Assembly (NCBI RefSeq): GCF_022921075.1
Contig: NZ_CP095050.1
Span: 1,302,001-1,366,000 of the forward strand
Reading direction: 5' to 3'
Source: Hymenobacter sp. 5317J-9
GTDB lineage: Bacteria > Bacteroidota > Bacteroidia > Cytophagales > Hymenobacteraceae
Length of the DNA: 64,000 nucleotides
In this document: positions 52,882 to 62,181 of the stretch, in pieces
Layout of the letters: each line of letters starts with the position of its first letter
Numbering within the stretch: the stretch's first letter is position 1
Translations under genes and position numbers: made by a program
Notes under the pieces: generated by a model
Seen by the model: only the letters and a program-made list of their open reading frames with translations
The model's database searches: none
Told to the model about the DNA's origin: nothing

Positions 52882-54747
52882 ATGCGTGAGCAACAGCTGC
52901 AAGACGTCCTCCGGCGCATTCCGGCCGGCGTGGCCACGTTGCAGGGCGAAGCCCTGCGCTTCGGCTTCGTGAACGAGGCCATGCAGCTTGTGCTGGGCGG
53001 GCCCGTGCAGGAAGGCCAGCCCGTGGCCGAGCACCCCGGCACCATTCCGCCCGATTTGCTGGAGGTGATGCAGCAGGTCTTCCAGTCGGGCCGGCCCTAC
53101 GTGGCCAAGGCCTACTGCATTCCCCTGCCCGGCGCTGATGGTGAAAAGCCCACGCCGCGCTACTTCGACATTGCCCTGGAGCCCGTGCGTGAAGGCGATG
53201 CCCCCGTGAGCGGCCTGCTGCTCTTTGCCGTGGACGTGACCGCGCAAGAAGAGTCCCGGCAGCGCGCCCACCAGCTGTCCATCGAAACCCGCCGCCTCGA
53301 CACCCGCCTGCGGGTGCTCACCGAAACCGTGCCCCAAATCACGTTCACCGTCGATGCGGCCGGCAAGTACGAGTACGTGAGCCCGCAGTGGTACTACTTC
53401 ACGGGCCAGCCGCCCACGGCTGACCTGAACGCCATCTGGCCGCTGCTCATTCATCCCGACGACCGCCTGCGCGTGCTTTACCAGTCCGATTCGGCCCGGG
53501 CCGCCGGCATTGGCTGGAGCTACGAGTACCGCCTGCGCCGCCACGACGGCCAGTACCGCTGGCTGCTGAGCCGCGCCCTGCCCGAGCTGCACGCCCCCGA
53601 CCAGGCCGTGTTCTGGCACGGCGCCCTCACCGAAATCCACGACCAGCGCGAGCTGGCCGAAGCCCTGCGCCGCGGCGAGGCCGAGCTGCGCTTCCTGGCC
53701 GACAGCATTCCGGAGCTCATCTGGACGGCCACGGCTGAGGGCTTCATCGACTACTACAACGAATACACGGCCGAGTATTCGGGCCTGACCAAGGAGGAGC
53801 TGGGCCCCACCGGCTGGATAAACCTGCTCGACCCCAGCGAGCAGGCCGGCGCCGCCCGCCGCTGGGTGCAAAGCATTGCCTCGGGCCAGCCCTACGAGGG
53901 CCTGTTTCGGATGCGGCGGCACGACGGGCGCTACCGCTGGCACATCATCCGGGCGCGGCAGCTCGCCGACGAGCGCGGCCCGCGCTGGTTTGGCGCCTGC
54001 ACCGACGTGGACGACCAGCACCGCCTGCGCGAAGTGCTGCAAACCCAATACGACGAGCTGGCCCGCACCAACCGCGACCTCGACACCTTCGTGTACACGG
54101 CCTCGCACGACCTCAAGCAGCCCGTGCTCAACCTGCGCGGCCTGTTTGACGAACTGCGCCGCACCGCATCCTTCGATGACCCGCAGGAAAGCCAAATCGT
54201 GCACATGGTCGACGAGGCCCTCGGCCAGCTCGATACCACGTTGCAGGAGCTGGCCGCCACCGTGCAAGACCAGCGCGGCCTCTCGGCGCCCGTCGAAACC
54301 CTGGACCTGCGCAGCGTGGCCGACGAGGTGCTGCTGGGCCTGCGCGCCCAGGTGCAGGAGTCCGAGGCCGCGGTGGAGCTGGATTTCTCGGCCGCGCCCA
54401 CGCTCATCTACGGCCGCGCCAACCTGCGCAGCATCCTGCACAACCTGTTCAGCAACGCCCTCAAGTTTGCCGACCCCGCGCGGCCCCTGCACCTGCGGGT
54501 GCGCAGCGACCTGAGCGCCACCGGCCAGCCCCTCCTCACCGTGCAGGACAATGGCTTGGGCATGGAACTGCCGGGCCATCCGGCGCCCATCTTTCAGCCC
54601 TTTGCGCGGCAGCACCCGCACATTGCGGGCGCGGGCGTGGGCATGTACCTGGTGCAGCGCATCGTGGCCAGCCGCGGCGGCCACCTCGACGTGACCAGCA
54701 CCGTGGGCCAGGGCACTACCTTCACGGTGTATTGGTTCGAGGCCTGA
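52882..54747 (+). CDS. PAS sensor histidine kinase
   Basis: 621 aa, no membrane helix seen, so cytoplasmic. At least two clear PAS domains lie in the middle (TVPQITFTVDAAGKYEYVSP and DSIPELIWTATAEGFIDYYN, each followed by a PAC-like RMRRHDGRYRWHIIRA segment), with a more divergent one at the N-terminus. The kinase core has the H-box FVYTASHDLKQPVLNLRG (His409), N-box LHNLFSNALKFADP, G1 VQDNGLGM, F-box IFQPFARQ and G2 GAGVGMYLV. No receiver domain or response-regulator gene follows. Co-directional with the BLUF gene. Confidence 0.92.
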   Translation: MREQQLQDVLRRIPAGVATLQGEALRFGFVNEAMQLVLGGPVQEGQPVAEHPGTIPPDLLEVMQQVFQSGRPYVAKAYCIPLPGADGEKPTPRYFDIALEPVREGDAPVSGLLLFAVDVTAQEESRQRAHQLSIETRRLDTRLRVLTETVPQITFTVDAAGKYEYVSPQWYYFTGQPPTADLNAIWPLLIHPDDRLRVLYQSDSARAAGIGWSYEYRLRRHDGQYRWLLSRALPELHAPDQAVFWHGALTEIHDQRELAEALRRGEAELRFLADSIPELIWTATAEGFIDYYNEYTAEYSGLTKEELGPTGWINLLDPSEQAGAARRWVQSIASGQPYEGLFRMRRHDGRYRWHIIRARQLADERGPRWFGACTDVDDQHRLREVLQTQYDELARTNRDLDTFVYTASHDLKQPVLNLRGLFDELRRTASFDDPQESQIVHMVDEALGQLDTTLQELAATVQDQRGLSAPVETLDLRSVADEVLLGLRAQVQESEAAVELDFSAAPTLIYGRANLRSILHNLFSNALKFADPARPLHLRVRSDLSATGQPLLTVQDNGLGMELPGHPAPIFQPFARQHPHIAGAGVGMYLVQRIVASRGGHLDVTSTVGQGTTFTVYWFEA

Positions 54748-54793
54748 AAAGCCTAAGCCATAATCTTGCTTAACCAAATGCGTCGCAGGGCGT

Positions 54794-54838
54794 ACAGAAA
54801 AGGGCCGGGAGTATTCCCGGTCCTTTTCTGTTTTTTAC
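54794..54838 (+). terminator. Terminator between the histidine kinase and PfpI genes
   Basis: AGAAAAGGGCCGGGA pairs with TCCCGGTCCTTTTCT around a short loop and is followed by a T run, about 50 bases after the kinase stop. Confidence 0.88.
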
Positions 54839-54852
54839 TTTCCAATAACACC

Positions 54853-55431
54853 ATGAGCCTTTTCAGCAGCGACAAACTCAAGGGCAAGAAAATTGCCATC
54901 ATTGCCACCGACGGCTTCGAGCAGGCCGAACTCGACGAACCCAAGAAATACCTCGAAGGCGAGGGCGCCGAAACCCACGTCATCTCCCTCAAAAGCGGCT
55001 CCATCAAGGGCTGGGATGGCCCCAAGAAAGACTGGGGCAGCAAAGTCGATGTCGACAAAGTCATCACCGACGCCCGCCCCGCCGACTACGACGCCCTGGT
55101 GCTGCCCGGCGGCCAGATGAACCCCGACATCCTGCGCGTCAACAAAGACGTGGTGGCCTTCGTGAAGGAATTTGCCGGCTCGGGCAAGGTGCTGGCCGCT
55201 ATCTGCCACGGCCCCTGGCTGCTGGTGGAGGCCGACGTGGTGCGCGGCAAGCGCGTGACGAGCTGGCCCAGCGTGCACACTGACCTTAAGAACGCCGGCG
55301 CCCTGTGGGAAGACTCCGAAGTGGTAACCGACCACGGCCTCATCACCAGCCGCAAGCCCGAAGACATCCCCGCCTTCAACAAGAAAATTGTGGAAGAAAT
55401 GCTGGAACCCCAGCACGGTGGCCACAATTAA
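54853..55431 (+). CDS. DJ-1/PfpI family protein (YhbO-like)
   Basis: 192 aa from the ATG at 54853. Class I glutamine-amidotransferase-like fold: KKIAIIATDGFEQAELDEPK, YDALVLPGGQMNPDILRVNK, and the nucleophile elbow AAICHGPWLLVEADVVRGKR with Cys and His, then VTSWPSVHTDLKNAGALWED. This set matches the YhbO/PfpI subgroup. Members act as proteases, deglycases or chaperones in stress; activity claims remain debated. Cytoplasmic. The palindrome with a nested terminator follows. Confidence 0.92.
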   Translation: MSLFSSDKLKGKKIAIIATDGFEQAELDEPKKYLEGEGAETHVISLKSGSIKGWDGPKKDWGSKVDVDKVITDARPADYDALVLPGGQMNPDILRVNKDVVAFVKEFAGSGKVLAAICHGPWLLVEADVVRGKRVTSWPSVHTDLKNAGALWEDSEVVTDHGLITSRKPEDIPAFNKKIVEEMLEPQHGGHN

Positions 55432-55457
55432 AAAGCGCTTTGTTGGCAGAGTCTGTT

Positions 55458-55641
55458 GGTCATTGCGAGCGCAACGAAGCAATCCGTCCTGTGCTCAGCG
55501 ACTAACCGAATAATGTAAAAAGCTCCATTAGAAAGCCCCGGCACTGTGCAGTGCCGGGGCTTTTCATTTTTCAGAATCTGTCACACCAGAAGGCTTGTCG
55601 CTGAGCACAGGACGGATTGCTTTGCTGCGCACGCAATGACC
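55458..55641. repeat. Long inverted repeat with nested terminator, element F
   Basis: About 45-base arms: left 55458-55502 (starts GGTCATTGCGAGCGCAACGA) and right 55597-55641. The 94-base centre contains a separate strong terminator hairpin (55532-55564). It lies between convergent genes. The GTCATTGCGAGCG edge recalls elements A-E, but the remaining arm sequence is different. Confidence 0.85.
55528..55566. terminator. Terminator inside palindrome element F
   Basis: AAAGCCCCGGCACTG pairs with CAGTGCCGGGGCTTTT over a minimal loop, giving a very stable bidirectional terminator between the PfpI and hydrolase genes. Confidence 0.92.
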
Positions 55642-55657
55642 GGATTTTCCTATCAGC

Positions 55658-56830
55658 CTATTTCTGGCTCACAATCCACTTGTAGATGTCGGCCGGCGTG
55701 TCGGGGTTGAAGGCCGCAGCGGCGGCATCGGCCGGCGAGTCGCTGGCAAACTGCAGGGTGTGGTTGAGGTTGGGGTAGCGTAGCTCAGCCACCTTGGTGT
55801 TGGTGCGCAGGCCTTTGCGCAGGGCCGTCAGGTTGAGGGTAGCGTTTACTTCGCGGTCGGCTTCGCCGTGTAGCAGCAGCACGGGGCACTTCACCTCTGG
55901 CAGCGCAGGCTGCGGGTCGAAGCTCAGGAAGCTGCGGTAGGCGGGCGTGGTGAGGGTTTGCACGGTGGTTTGCACGTCGGCCGGGGCAATGCCGGGGTAG
56001 CGCTGGCGCAGCATGTTGCTGAGAATGGCCTGGGCCTGGCTGTTGTCGGGGGTTTGGCGCACTATTTCCAGCATGGCCCGCTGGTGCTTGACGAGGCTTT
56101 CCTCGTCGCGGCGCATGGCCGCTTTCTGGCGCAGGCGCTGCTGGTCGAGGTAGGTTTGCACCTGGGCGGCGTTGGAGCCGTGCGCGCGCAGCTTGGCGGC
56201 TTCCTGCTCGGCGGCGCGCATGGCGCGCTCGTACTGGTGCAGGCGGGCCAGGTCGGTGGTGTCATTGCCCAGCACCTTGCCGTACATCACCGGCTGGGCA
56301 GCCAGCAGCTCGCGGCCGGGCACGCCGGCGGCAGCCACGGCCACCACAAACGTGGGGGCCAGCGGCTGGGCGCCGGCCAGCAGCGCCACGTTGGCGCCCT
56401 CACCGTGGCCAATGAGGCCAAGGCGCGTCACGTCAATCTGAGGGCGGGTGCGCAGGAAGTTCAGGGCCGCAATGGCGTCGGTCGAGCGCTCGGCCAGGGT
56501 GGTGGCAGTGGCCGAACCGCCCGAACCACCGTGGCCGCGCTCCTTTAGGCGCAGCACGGCCACGCCCTGGCTCACCAGGTAGTCGGCCAGGCCGTTCATC
56601 ATTTCGCTGTTGGGCGAGTGGGGGCCGGCGGCGTCGGCGCCGCGCTCGGGCAGCAGCACCGCGGCCGGAAACGGGCCGGGGCCTGAGGGCAGGCGCAGCA
56701 GGCCGTTGAGGCGCACGCCACCAGCCGGGCTGGTCACGGCCACGGCCTCTACGCGGTCAAGAGGCTTGGCCAGTGAGTCGACACGGAACAGGATGCAGAA
56801 GGCGGCGAGGGCAAGTACGAATAGGCGCAT
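55658..56830 (-). CDS. Exported alpha/beta-hydrolase-like protein lacking the nucleophile serine
   Basis: 390 aa with a signal peptide (RLFVLALAAFCILFRVDSLA). Alpha/beta hydrolase of the dienelactone-hydrolase-like type: LRLPSGPGPFPAAVLLPERG, RLKERGHGGSGG and LLLHGEADREVN with the Asp, and LNHTLQ with the His. The elbow, expected as GxSxG, reads IGHGEGANVAL: Gly143 (codon 56402-56404, GGT) stands where Ser should be, one base change from AGT. A long helical cap region lies between. Either inactive, using another mechanism, or mutated. Confidence 0.88.
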   Translation of the reverse strand: MRLFVLALAAFCILFRVDSLAKPLDRVEAVAVTSPAGGVRLNGLLRLPSGPGPFPAAVLLPERGADAAGPHSPNSEMMNGLADYLVSQGVAVLRLKERGHGGSGGSATATTLAERSTDAIAALNFLRTRPQIDVTRLGLIGHGEGANVALLAGAQPLAPTFVVAVAAAGVPGRELLAAQPVMYGKVLGNDTTDLARLHQYERAMRAAEQEAAKLRAHGSNAAQVQTYLDQQRLRQKAAMRRDEESLVKHQRAMLEIVRQTPDNSQAQAILSNMLRQRYPGIAPADVQTTVQTLTTPAYRSFLSFDPQPALPEVKCPVLLLHGEADREVNATLNLTALRKGLRTNTKVAELRYPNLNHTLQFASDSPADAAAAAFNPDTPADIYKWIVSQK

Positions 56831-57435
56831 AGAAACAACTTAGCAGCGGGAAAATAGAAGCTGCTTTTCCCATTTTTGGGCTAAACAGCGTGCGCAAAAT
56901 TCAGCCGTGTGCAGAGGCGACGGGCTTTTTTAAGCCGAACCGGTGGTTTTTGTCGACTTACGGCTTCATTTTCCAGCCGAGAATCTACGAAGTTTTTCCC
57001 ATATCGGGTTTTGATTCTCATTATGGGATTGCGCAAACGGCAAAACGTTGCCACCGTAATTGCTCCAGAGTTGGCAGTTCAATTTTTGTAAGGCTACATT
57101 TAAGCGCCTGAGCCGCGGTGTTTTCCACCGCTGCGGCCGGGCTGCTTCGCCGGGCATTTCGTCCGGTTGTTCGGTTCTCTACCAACCCGTTTGCCTCCGG
57201 CGATGCGCCGGTCCCATGATAGGTTGGGTCAACGTCACATTCTGCCCGCCGGTTTCCGGCTGCCAGTCTTGCAATTGCGGCCTCTGCGCTGCCTGGGCCG
57301 CGCTGCGGTACGCCGGTGCAGCTGTTTCATCCCTGCATTCACCCAATCTGCTTGCCTATGAGAAAACGCTGATTTTTTGCCGTCGGTGCCGCGTTTTGCA
57401 ACGCTTTGTTCATCTCTTTTTCTACTTGTTCGCTT
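56831..57435. other. Intergenic region of 605 bases
   Basis: Between divergent genes. It is moderately AT-rich up to about 57100. Short frames here (for example 56890-57111) have no recognisable features, and longer ones overlap the start of the next gene in the wrong frame. No RNA gene or strong hairpin is seen. It presumably contains the two genes' promoters, but no convincing TAnnTTTG box could be assigned. Confidence 0.5.
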
Positions 57436-60021
57436 ATGAAATACGCTTACTCCTTCTTCTCCGGGCGTGCGCTGGCCCGCTGGGCGTTCATGCTGGTGCT
57501 GGCCCTGGGCGGGGCTACCAGCGCCCGGGCACAGGCCGACGAACCAGCCGCCTGGCCGTTTGCGCCCACAACCAATTGCTATCCTGCCTGGGTAAAACGG
57601 CCCGTGGCCCCTGGCCAGCTGCAGGCACCGGGCACTCCCACCCATACTCAGGCACCAGGTAGGGGCAAGGGCTTAGCTGGCCCGGCTGTAGTAACCCCAA
57701 GCTCAACCTTTGGCGGGGCTTTCACCCCCCAGGGAAGCCTCAAAATACTGATTGTTTTTGTGGGGTTTACAGAGGATATAGGTCCGATTCCTAGAGGGAA
57801 TTGTGGTAGTTATTCTTCGCCAGAGTGGTCGCAACTTGCGGCTGTGGGAAGTGGTATGAGTGAAGGTGAAACCTTTCCAGCCAATTACACCGACGTTTGC
57901 TACACCAATCCCGCCCAGTTCAGCTTGGGCGCCACCGACCAGAGCGTGTCCAACTTCCTCTACCAGATGTCGCGCACTTCTCCCAACCCGTTGAAAGTAA
58001 CATTCGGTACCCTGCCGAAGCGGGTAAACATTCCGGCGAGCGGCCGGGCCTTTGGAGATTTCGATGGGTATGCGCAAGATGCCATTAGCGCTGCCCACGC
58101 GCAGTTTCCAGCTTTCAACTGGGGCCAGTACGACCAGCGCACCAACAACCCGGGTTTCGGCTATGACAACAGCACCACCGGCCCCGACGGCGAATTGGAC
58201 TACGTTATTTTCTGCTTTCGCGTGGGCTGCCATCCCTCCATCCGGCAAGACGACGGCGTGGCGGGCGTGCCCTTTGCCACCATTCCGGCCAATGCCAGCC
58301 ATCCTGCCTACGCCATCACCACCGGGCACTGCCAGGCGGGCAGCACCCTGGGGTGGCCCTCGGTGCTGCACCAGCTGGCGCATACCCTCTACGGCGCACC
58401 GCACGTGCTGGGCGCCAACAGCACCACCGGCAACCACTACTACGGCACCCTGGGCTGGAGCATGATGCAGAACGCGGCCACCTCGTTTTCGGCCGCCGCC
58501 TGGGAGCGCTGGTACCTGGGCTGGACGGAGCTAACAACCGGCCCGGCGCAGGTCAGCAGCGACATCGGGCCGGGCCGGCTTGCGCCCAACGGCACCTATG
58601 TGCTGCGCGACTACGTGACCACCGGCGACGTGATGCGCCTGGAGCTACCCAACACCAACCAGTACCTGTGGCTGGAAAACCGGGCCAAAAACGGGCCGCT
58701 GGACCGGCGCAACGGCTACGTGCTGGCGCCCGACGGCAACGCTTACCTGCCGGCGCCGCAGGGCCTGCTGGCCATGGTAGAGAACATGAGCCCCAGCCGG
58801 ACATCTTTTGTTGGCCCCTTCAACATCGCTCAGGTGAACGGGCTGCGGGTGGTGTCGGCCGAAGGCAACTTCGATTACCGTCCCTCTGGCCCCCTCTACA
58901 CGGTGAACAACCATTTGCACGGCAACCGAACATACAACTACCAGCTACGCGAAAACACCGGCCCGCCCGTGCTGCACAACAACGCCACCGGCGGCCACAG
59001 CGAAATCACCAGCATTCGGGGAAACCGCGACGGCGACCGGCGAATTCGCTACGACTCCGGCACGGGCAACGCCGACATGACCGTAGGCAACGAATTTACC
59101 CCCTTGTTTGTAGTCGATGACCTGATTACGGACGGCCTGTTTGGCCCGCACGTGGGCACCCGCACGGTCGGGTTTCGGTACGCGCTCGACACCAACCCTA
59201 TGATTATTCCGCACCAGACCTACGACCCGGCCAACGAGCGGCAGTCGGTCATTCCGCTCAGCGGCTTGTCGGTGGAAATAACCGGCTACGATGCGGCCTC
59301 GGGCGACCTCACGCTGCAGGTGCGCTACGACAACACCGCCGTGACGCACGACACCCGCTGGACCGGTACCCTGCAAACCTTCCCGGTGCCCGGGGCCACG
59401 GCCGGACGCGAAATCTACCTCGACGGAGCCACCCTGACCCTGGACCGCAGCGCCACCCCGCAGCGCGAAACGCCGGGCCCGCACGACGATTTCGTGAACG
59501 ACACCGAGCTGCGCCTCGGTACCGGCACCAGCCTGGGCGTAGCCAACGGCGGCGTGCTGCGCCTGACGGGCGCCGGCACCACGCTCTACCTGGAAGATGG
59601 CGCCCGACTGGTGCTCGACCCTAACAACGCCCGGCTGTAAGCCCAGGCGGGCACCACCATCAGCATTGCCGACCGCAACGACTTGGAAGACAACGGCAAC
59701 TTGGTGCTGCGCACCGGCAGCCAGCTCATTGTGCGCAACAGCGGGACCGTCATCGACGGCACCAGCCTGCGGGCTTCCCAGCCGGTGGTGTTTCCCAACC
59801 CGGGCACGGGCACGGCCAGCTTTTCCTGGCCGGCGGCCACGGCTCCCGCATCGCGGGCGGGCTATCGGTACCAGCTCACCGATTTGCAGGACCACGTTGT
59901 GCGGCAGGGACGGGTAGAGCCCAGCGGCAATGCCCTGACCGGGCTGGCGCCGGGGGTGTATTTGCTCGTCACGCACGGGCCGGCTGCCCCGGCCCGCACG
60001 CAACGGGTAGAGGTACGATAA
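57436..60021 (+). pseudogene. M6-like secreted metalloprotease homologue with T9SS tail, interrupted by an ochre codon
   Basis: The ATG at 57436 gives a signal peptide (WAFMLVLALGGATSARAQAD). The M6-type region carries VLHQLAHTLYGAPHVLGANS: His312-Gln313-x-x-His316, where active enzymes have HExxH, so the catalytic Glu is replaced. The frame stops at TAA 59638-59640 after LDPNNARL (734 residues). Directly after it, in the same frame, come AQAGTTISIADRNDLEDNGN and a T9SS type A sorting domain (VFPNPGTGTASFSW ... GVYLLVTHGP ... TQRVEVR) ending at 60021. The break thus removes the secretion signal. It may be a real pseudogene or a sequencing error. Confidence 0.82.
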
Positions 60022-60044
60022 GGGCCACTTACTTTTCTTTCGCC

Positions 60045-61529
60045 ATGCGCTACTTCCTGTTTTTTCTGCTGTGCCTGCCCCTGGGGGCGCGGGCGCAGGT
60101 GCTGCCTTGGCTGCGAGCCTACGGCACCACGGCCAACGAAACCGGCGGTTACGCCGTGCCTATGCCCGGCGGGGGCTACCTACTCGCCGGGCAGCAGCCC
60201 TACGCCAACGGCTTTGCCAGCCGCATCTACCTGGTGCGCACCAATGCCGTGGGCGACACGCTGTGGACCAAACGCGTCTCGCCGCCTTACGCTTTATTAC
60301 CAACTCTTTCAGGGGCGGCGGCCGATGCCAACGGCAACCTGCTGTTAACTGGTTACGAAAACGGAAGAGGCAACCAGACGGGCTTTGCCGTGAAAGTAAA
60401 TTCTTCCGGCGACACGCTCTGGACTCGCACTTACCGTCCTTTGCTTCAATTGGGTGCTACCGGTCAAAGTTCGGCTCAACCGGCAGTTATCGCAGCAGAT
60501 GGCCACTATTTGTTCCTAAGAATTGACAGCGATTACTTAACGGGACCTCCCTATGTTGTTTCAACGGTAAATCTGTATAAGGTTAATAGCGCGACAGGGA
60601 ACGTCATGTGGTCGTTTAATCTCAGCAATTTTTTGACAACTGCGGGCCTAGACATGGCAAACAGATTATATAGCGACCCCGCGGTATCGGGAAGCAGTGT
60701 CATAATGCTCATCGAAGGGACATTAGGAGGAAATACTAATGGGGTAAAAGGATATTTACTATTCAATGCTGCCAACGGAACATCGGTGCAGTTTAAAAGG
60801 CGTGATGGACTTTATGCCTTAGATAATTACCCAACCGCCGCAGTAGAACGCGACGGCAACATCGTCATGGGCCGGCGCCAGAACATCACCAAAATCACGC
60901 CCACTGGCGACACCATTTGGCGCACGGTGGCGCCCAACCGCTACGCCAACCGCAGCTGGGACGCGCGCACCATTGTAGAAGACGCGCAGGGCAGCCTGCT
61001 GCTGGCCGGCGACTCTGAGCTTCAGACCGGCGGGGCCGGCGGCAGCAGCAACCAGATTCACCTGGTGCGCTTCACCGGCGCCGGGCGCCTGGTGAGCGAC
61101 ACCATGCTGTTTCGGGCCGGCGACAATTACGCCCGCTCGGCGATGCTGGCGCCCAACGGGCGGGGCCTCGTGTTCAGCGGCTACACCACGGCCGGCCCCC
61201 GGGGCGGCTCCGACCTGCTGCTGGGGCTCTACGACGGCTTTCGGCCACTGGCCACCGCCCCGGGCGGGGCGGCGGTGGCCCCGCTGCAGGCCTACCCCAA
61301 CCCCGTGAGCGGGCCCACCGCTCGGGCCACCGTGGCGCTGCCGGCGGCCACGGCGGGCGGGCGGCTGGTGCTCCACGACGGGCTGGGCCGCTACCTGGGC
61401 GCCCAGCCCGTGGCCCCTGGCGCTCGGCAGGCCGCCGTGGAGCTGGCCGGGCGCCCGCCCGGCCTCTACCTGCTGCGCTACGAGCAGGCCGACGGCCGCC
61501 GCTACCTCGTGCGCCTGCTGCGCGAGTGA
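60045..61529 (+). CDS. T9SS type A sorting domain-containing secreted protein
   Basis: 494 aa with a signal peptide (RYFLFFLLCLPLGARAQVLP). The middle has repeated propeller-like motifs (GGYLLAGQQPYANGFASRIY, NLLLTGYENGRGNQTGFAVK, SLLLAGDSELQTGG, GLVFSGYTTAGPRGGSDLLL). The C-terminus is a T9SS type A sorting domain: LQAYPNPVSGPTARATVALP, then GLYLLRYEQADGRRYLVRLL. It should be exported by the type IX system and anchored or released. The stretch at about 60290-60835 is much more AT-rich than the rest (TTA, AGA and AAT codons) although the frame stays open. Confidence 0.85.
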   Translation: MRYFLFFLLCLPLGARAQVLPWLRAYGTTANETGGYAVPMPGGGYLLAGQQPYANGFASRIYLVRTNAVGDTLWTKRVSPPYALLPTLSGAAADANGNLLLTGYENGRGNQTGFAVKVNSSGDTLWTRTYRPLLQLGATGQSSAQPAVIAADGHYLFLRIDSDYLTGPPYVVSTVNLYKVNSATGNVMWSFNLSNFLTTAGLDMANRLYSDPAVSGSSVIMLIEGTLGGNTNGVKGYLLFNAANGTSVQFKRRDGLYALDNYPTAAVERDGNIVMGRRQNITKITPTGDTIWRTVAPNRYANRSWDARTIVEDAQGSLLLAGDSELQTGGAGGSSNQIHLVRFTGAGRLVSDTMLFRAGDNYARSAMLAPNGRGLVFSGYTTAGPRGGSDLLLGLYDGFRPLATAPGGAAVAPLQAYPNPVSGPTARATVALPAATAGGRLVLHDGLGRYLGAQPVAPGARQAAVELAGRPPGLYLLRYEQADGRRYLVRLLRE

Positions 61530-61556
61530 GGCAGGTGCTGGTACTGGCTCCCGAAC

Positions 61557-61593
61557 AGCAACGCCCCGCCGGCTTCGGCGGGGCGTTTTCGTT
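61557..61593 (+). terminator. Terminator after the T9SS protein gene
   Basis: A GC-rich stem (ACGCCCCGCCG with CGGCGGGGCGT, 61561-61585) around GCTT is followed by TTTT, about 30 bases after the stop. Confidence 0.9.
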
Positions 61594-61633
61594 GCATTCG
61601 GAATGAGGCCGAGGGAAAGCAGGTGCCGGCCTG

Positions 61634-62137
61634 CTACTGCAGCCACGGCAGCCAGCCGCGGCCCTGCCAGTGCAGCCACCCCCACATCAGGGCATCGAAC
61701 ACCAGCAAAAAGCCACCCTGCAGCCACAGCGAGCGGCCAAAGCCGAGGAGGCGGGCCGAGTGGGCTTCGCCGAGCAGGGCCGCGCGGGCGCGCAGGTAGT
61801 AACCGGTCATCACGTAAGCCACGTCGAGCCCTGCGTTGAACAGGAACAAGTTTTCGTTGAAAAGCTGGGCCTGCACCACGTCGGCCAGGCGCAGGCCGGC
61901 CGGGGCGGTGGGCTGTAGGTGGTAGATGCCCCAGGCAGCCAGCAGGCCGTTCACCAGCGCCCAGCCCACGTTCATGCCGTGGAAGTAGTAGGCGGGCCGG
62001 CGCTTGTCGGCGCGCGACAGGTAATGGCCGCTCACCAGCAGGTTGAGCAGCACCCAAGCGGCCAGCACGGCCAGGCCCCGGCCCAGCAGGGCCTCGCGGG
62101 CCTGGTGCACGGCCGCCACATCGAGCGCAAGAAACAT
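61634..62137 (-). CDS. Membrane protein of unknown function (DUF6992-like)
   Basis: 167 aa with about four hydrophobic helices: GLAVLAAWVLLNLLVSGHYL, FHGMNVGWALVNGLLAAWGI, FLFNAGLDVAYVMTGYYLRA and SLWLQGGFLLVFDALMWGWL. Motifs such as NVGWALVN and FNAGLDVAYVMTG recall the Bacteroidota-specific family listed as DUF6992; the match is from memory and moderate. No catalytic motif is seen. It lies between the T9SS gene and two barrel-protein genes. Confidence 0.72.
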   Translation of the reverse strand: MFLALDVAAVHQAREALLGRGLAVLAAWVLLNLLVSGHYLSRADKRRPAYYFHGMNVGWALVNGLLAAWGIYHLQPTAPAGLRLADVVQAQLFNENLFLFNAGLDVAYVMTGYYLRARAALLGEAHSARLLGFGRSLWLQGGFLLVFDALMWGWLHWQGRGWLPWLQ

Positions 62138-62181
62138 AGGCGGCTACAGCAAATGAGAAACCCAGGCCGGCGCCAAGGCCG

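Noticed and set aside
56890..57111. 73-codon plus-strand frame upstream of the M6-like gene
   Set aside because: Aromatic-rich, motif-free translation with no sign of family membership.
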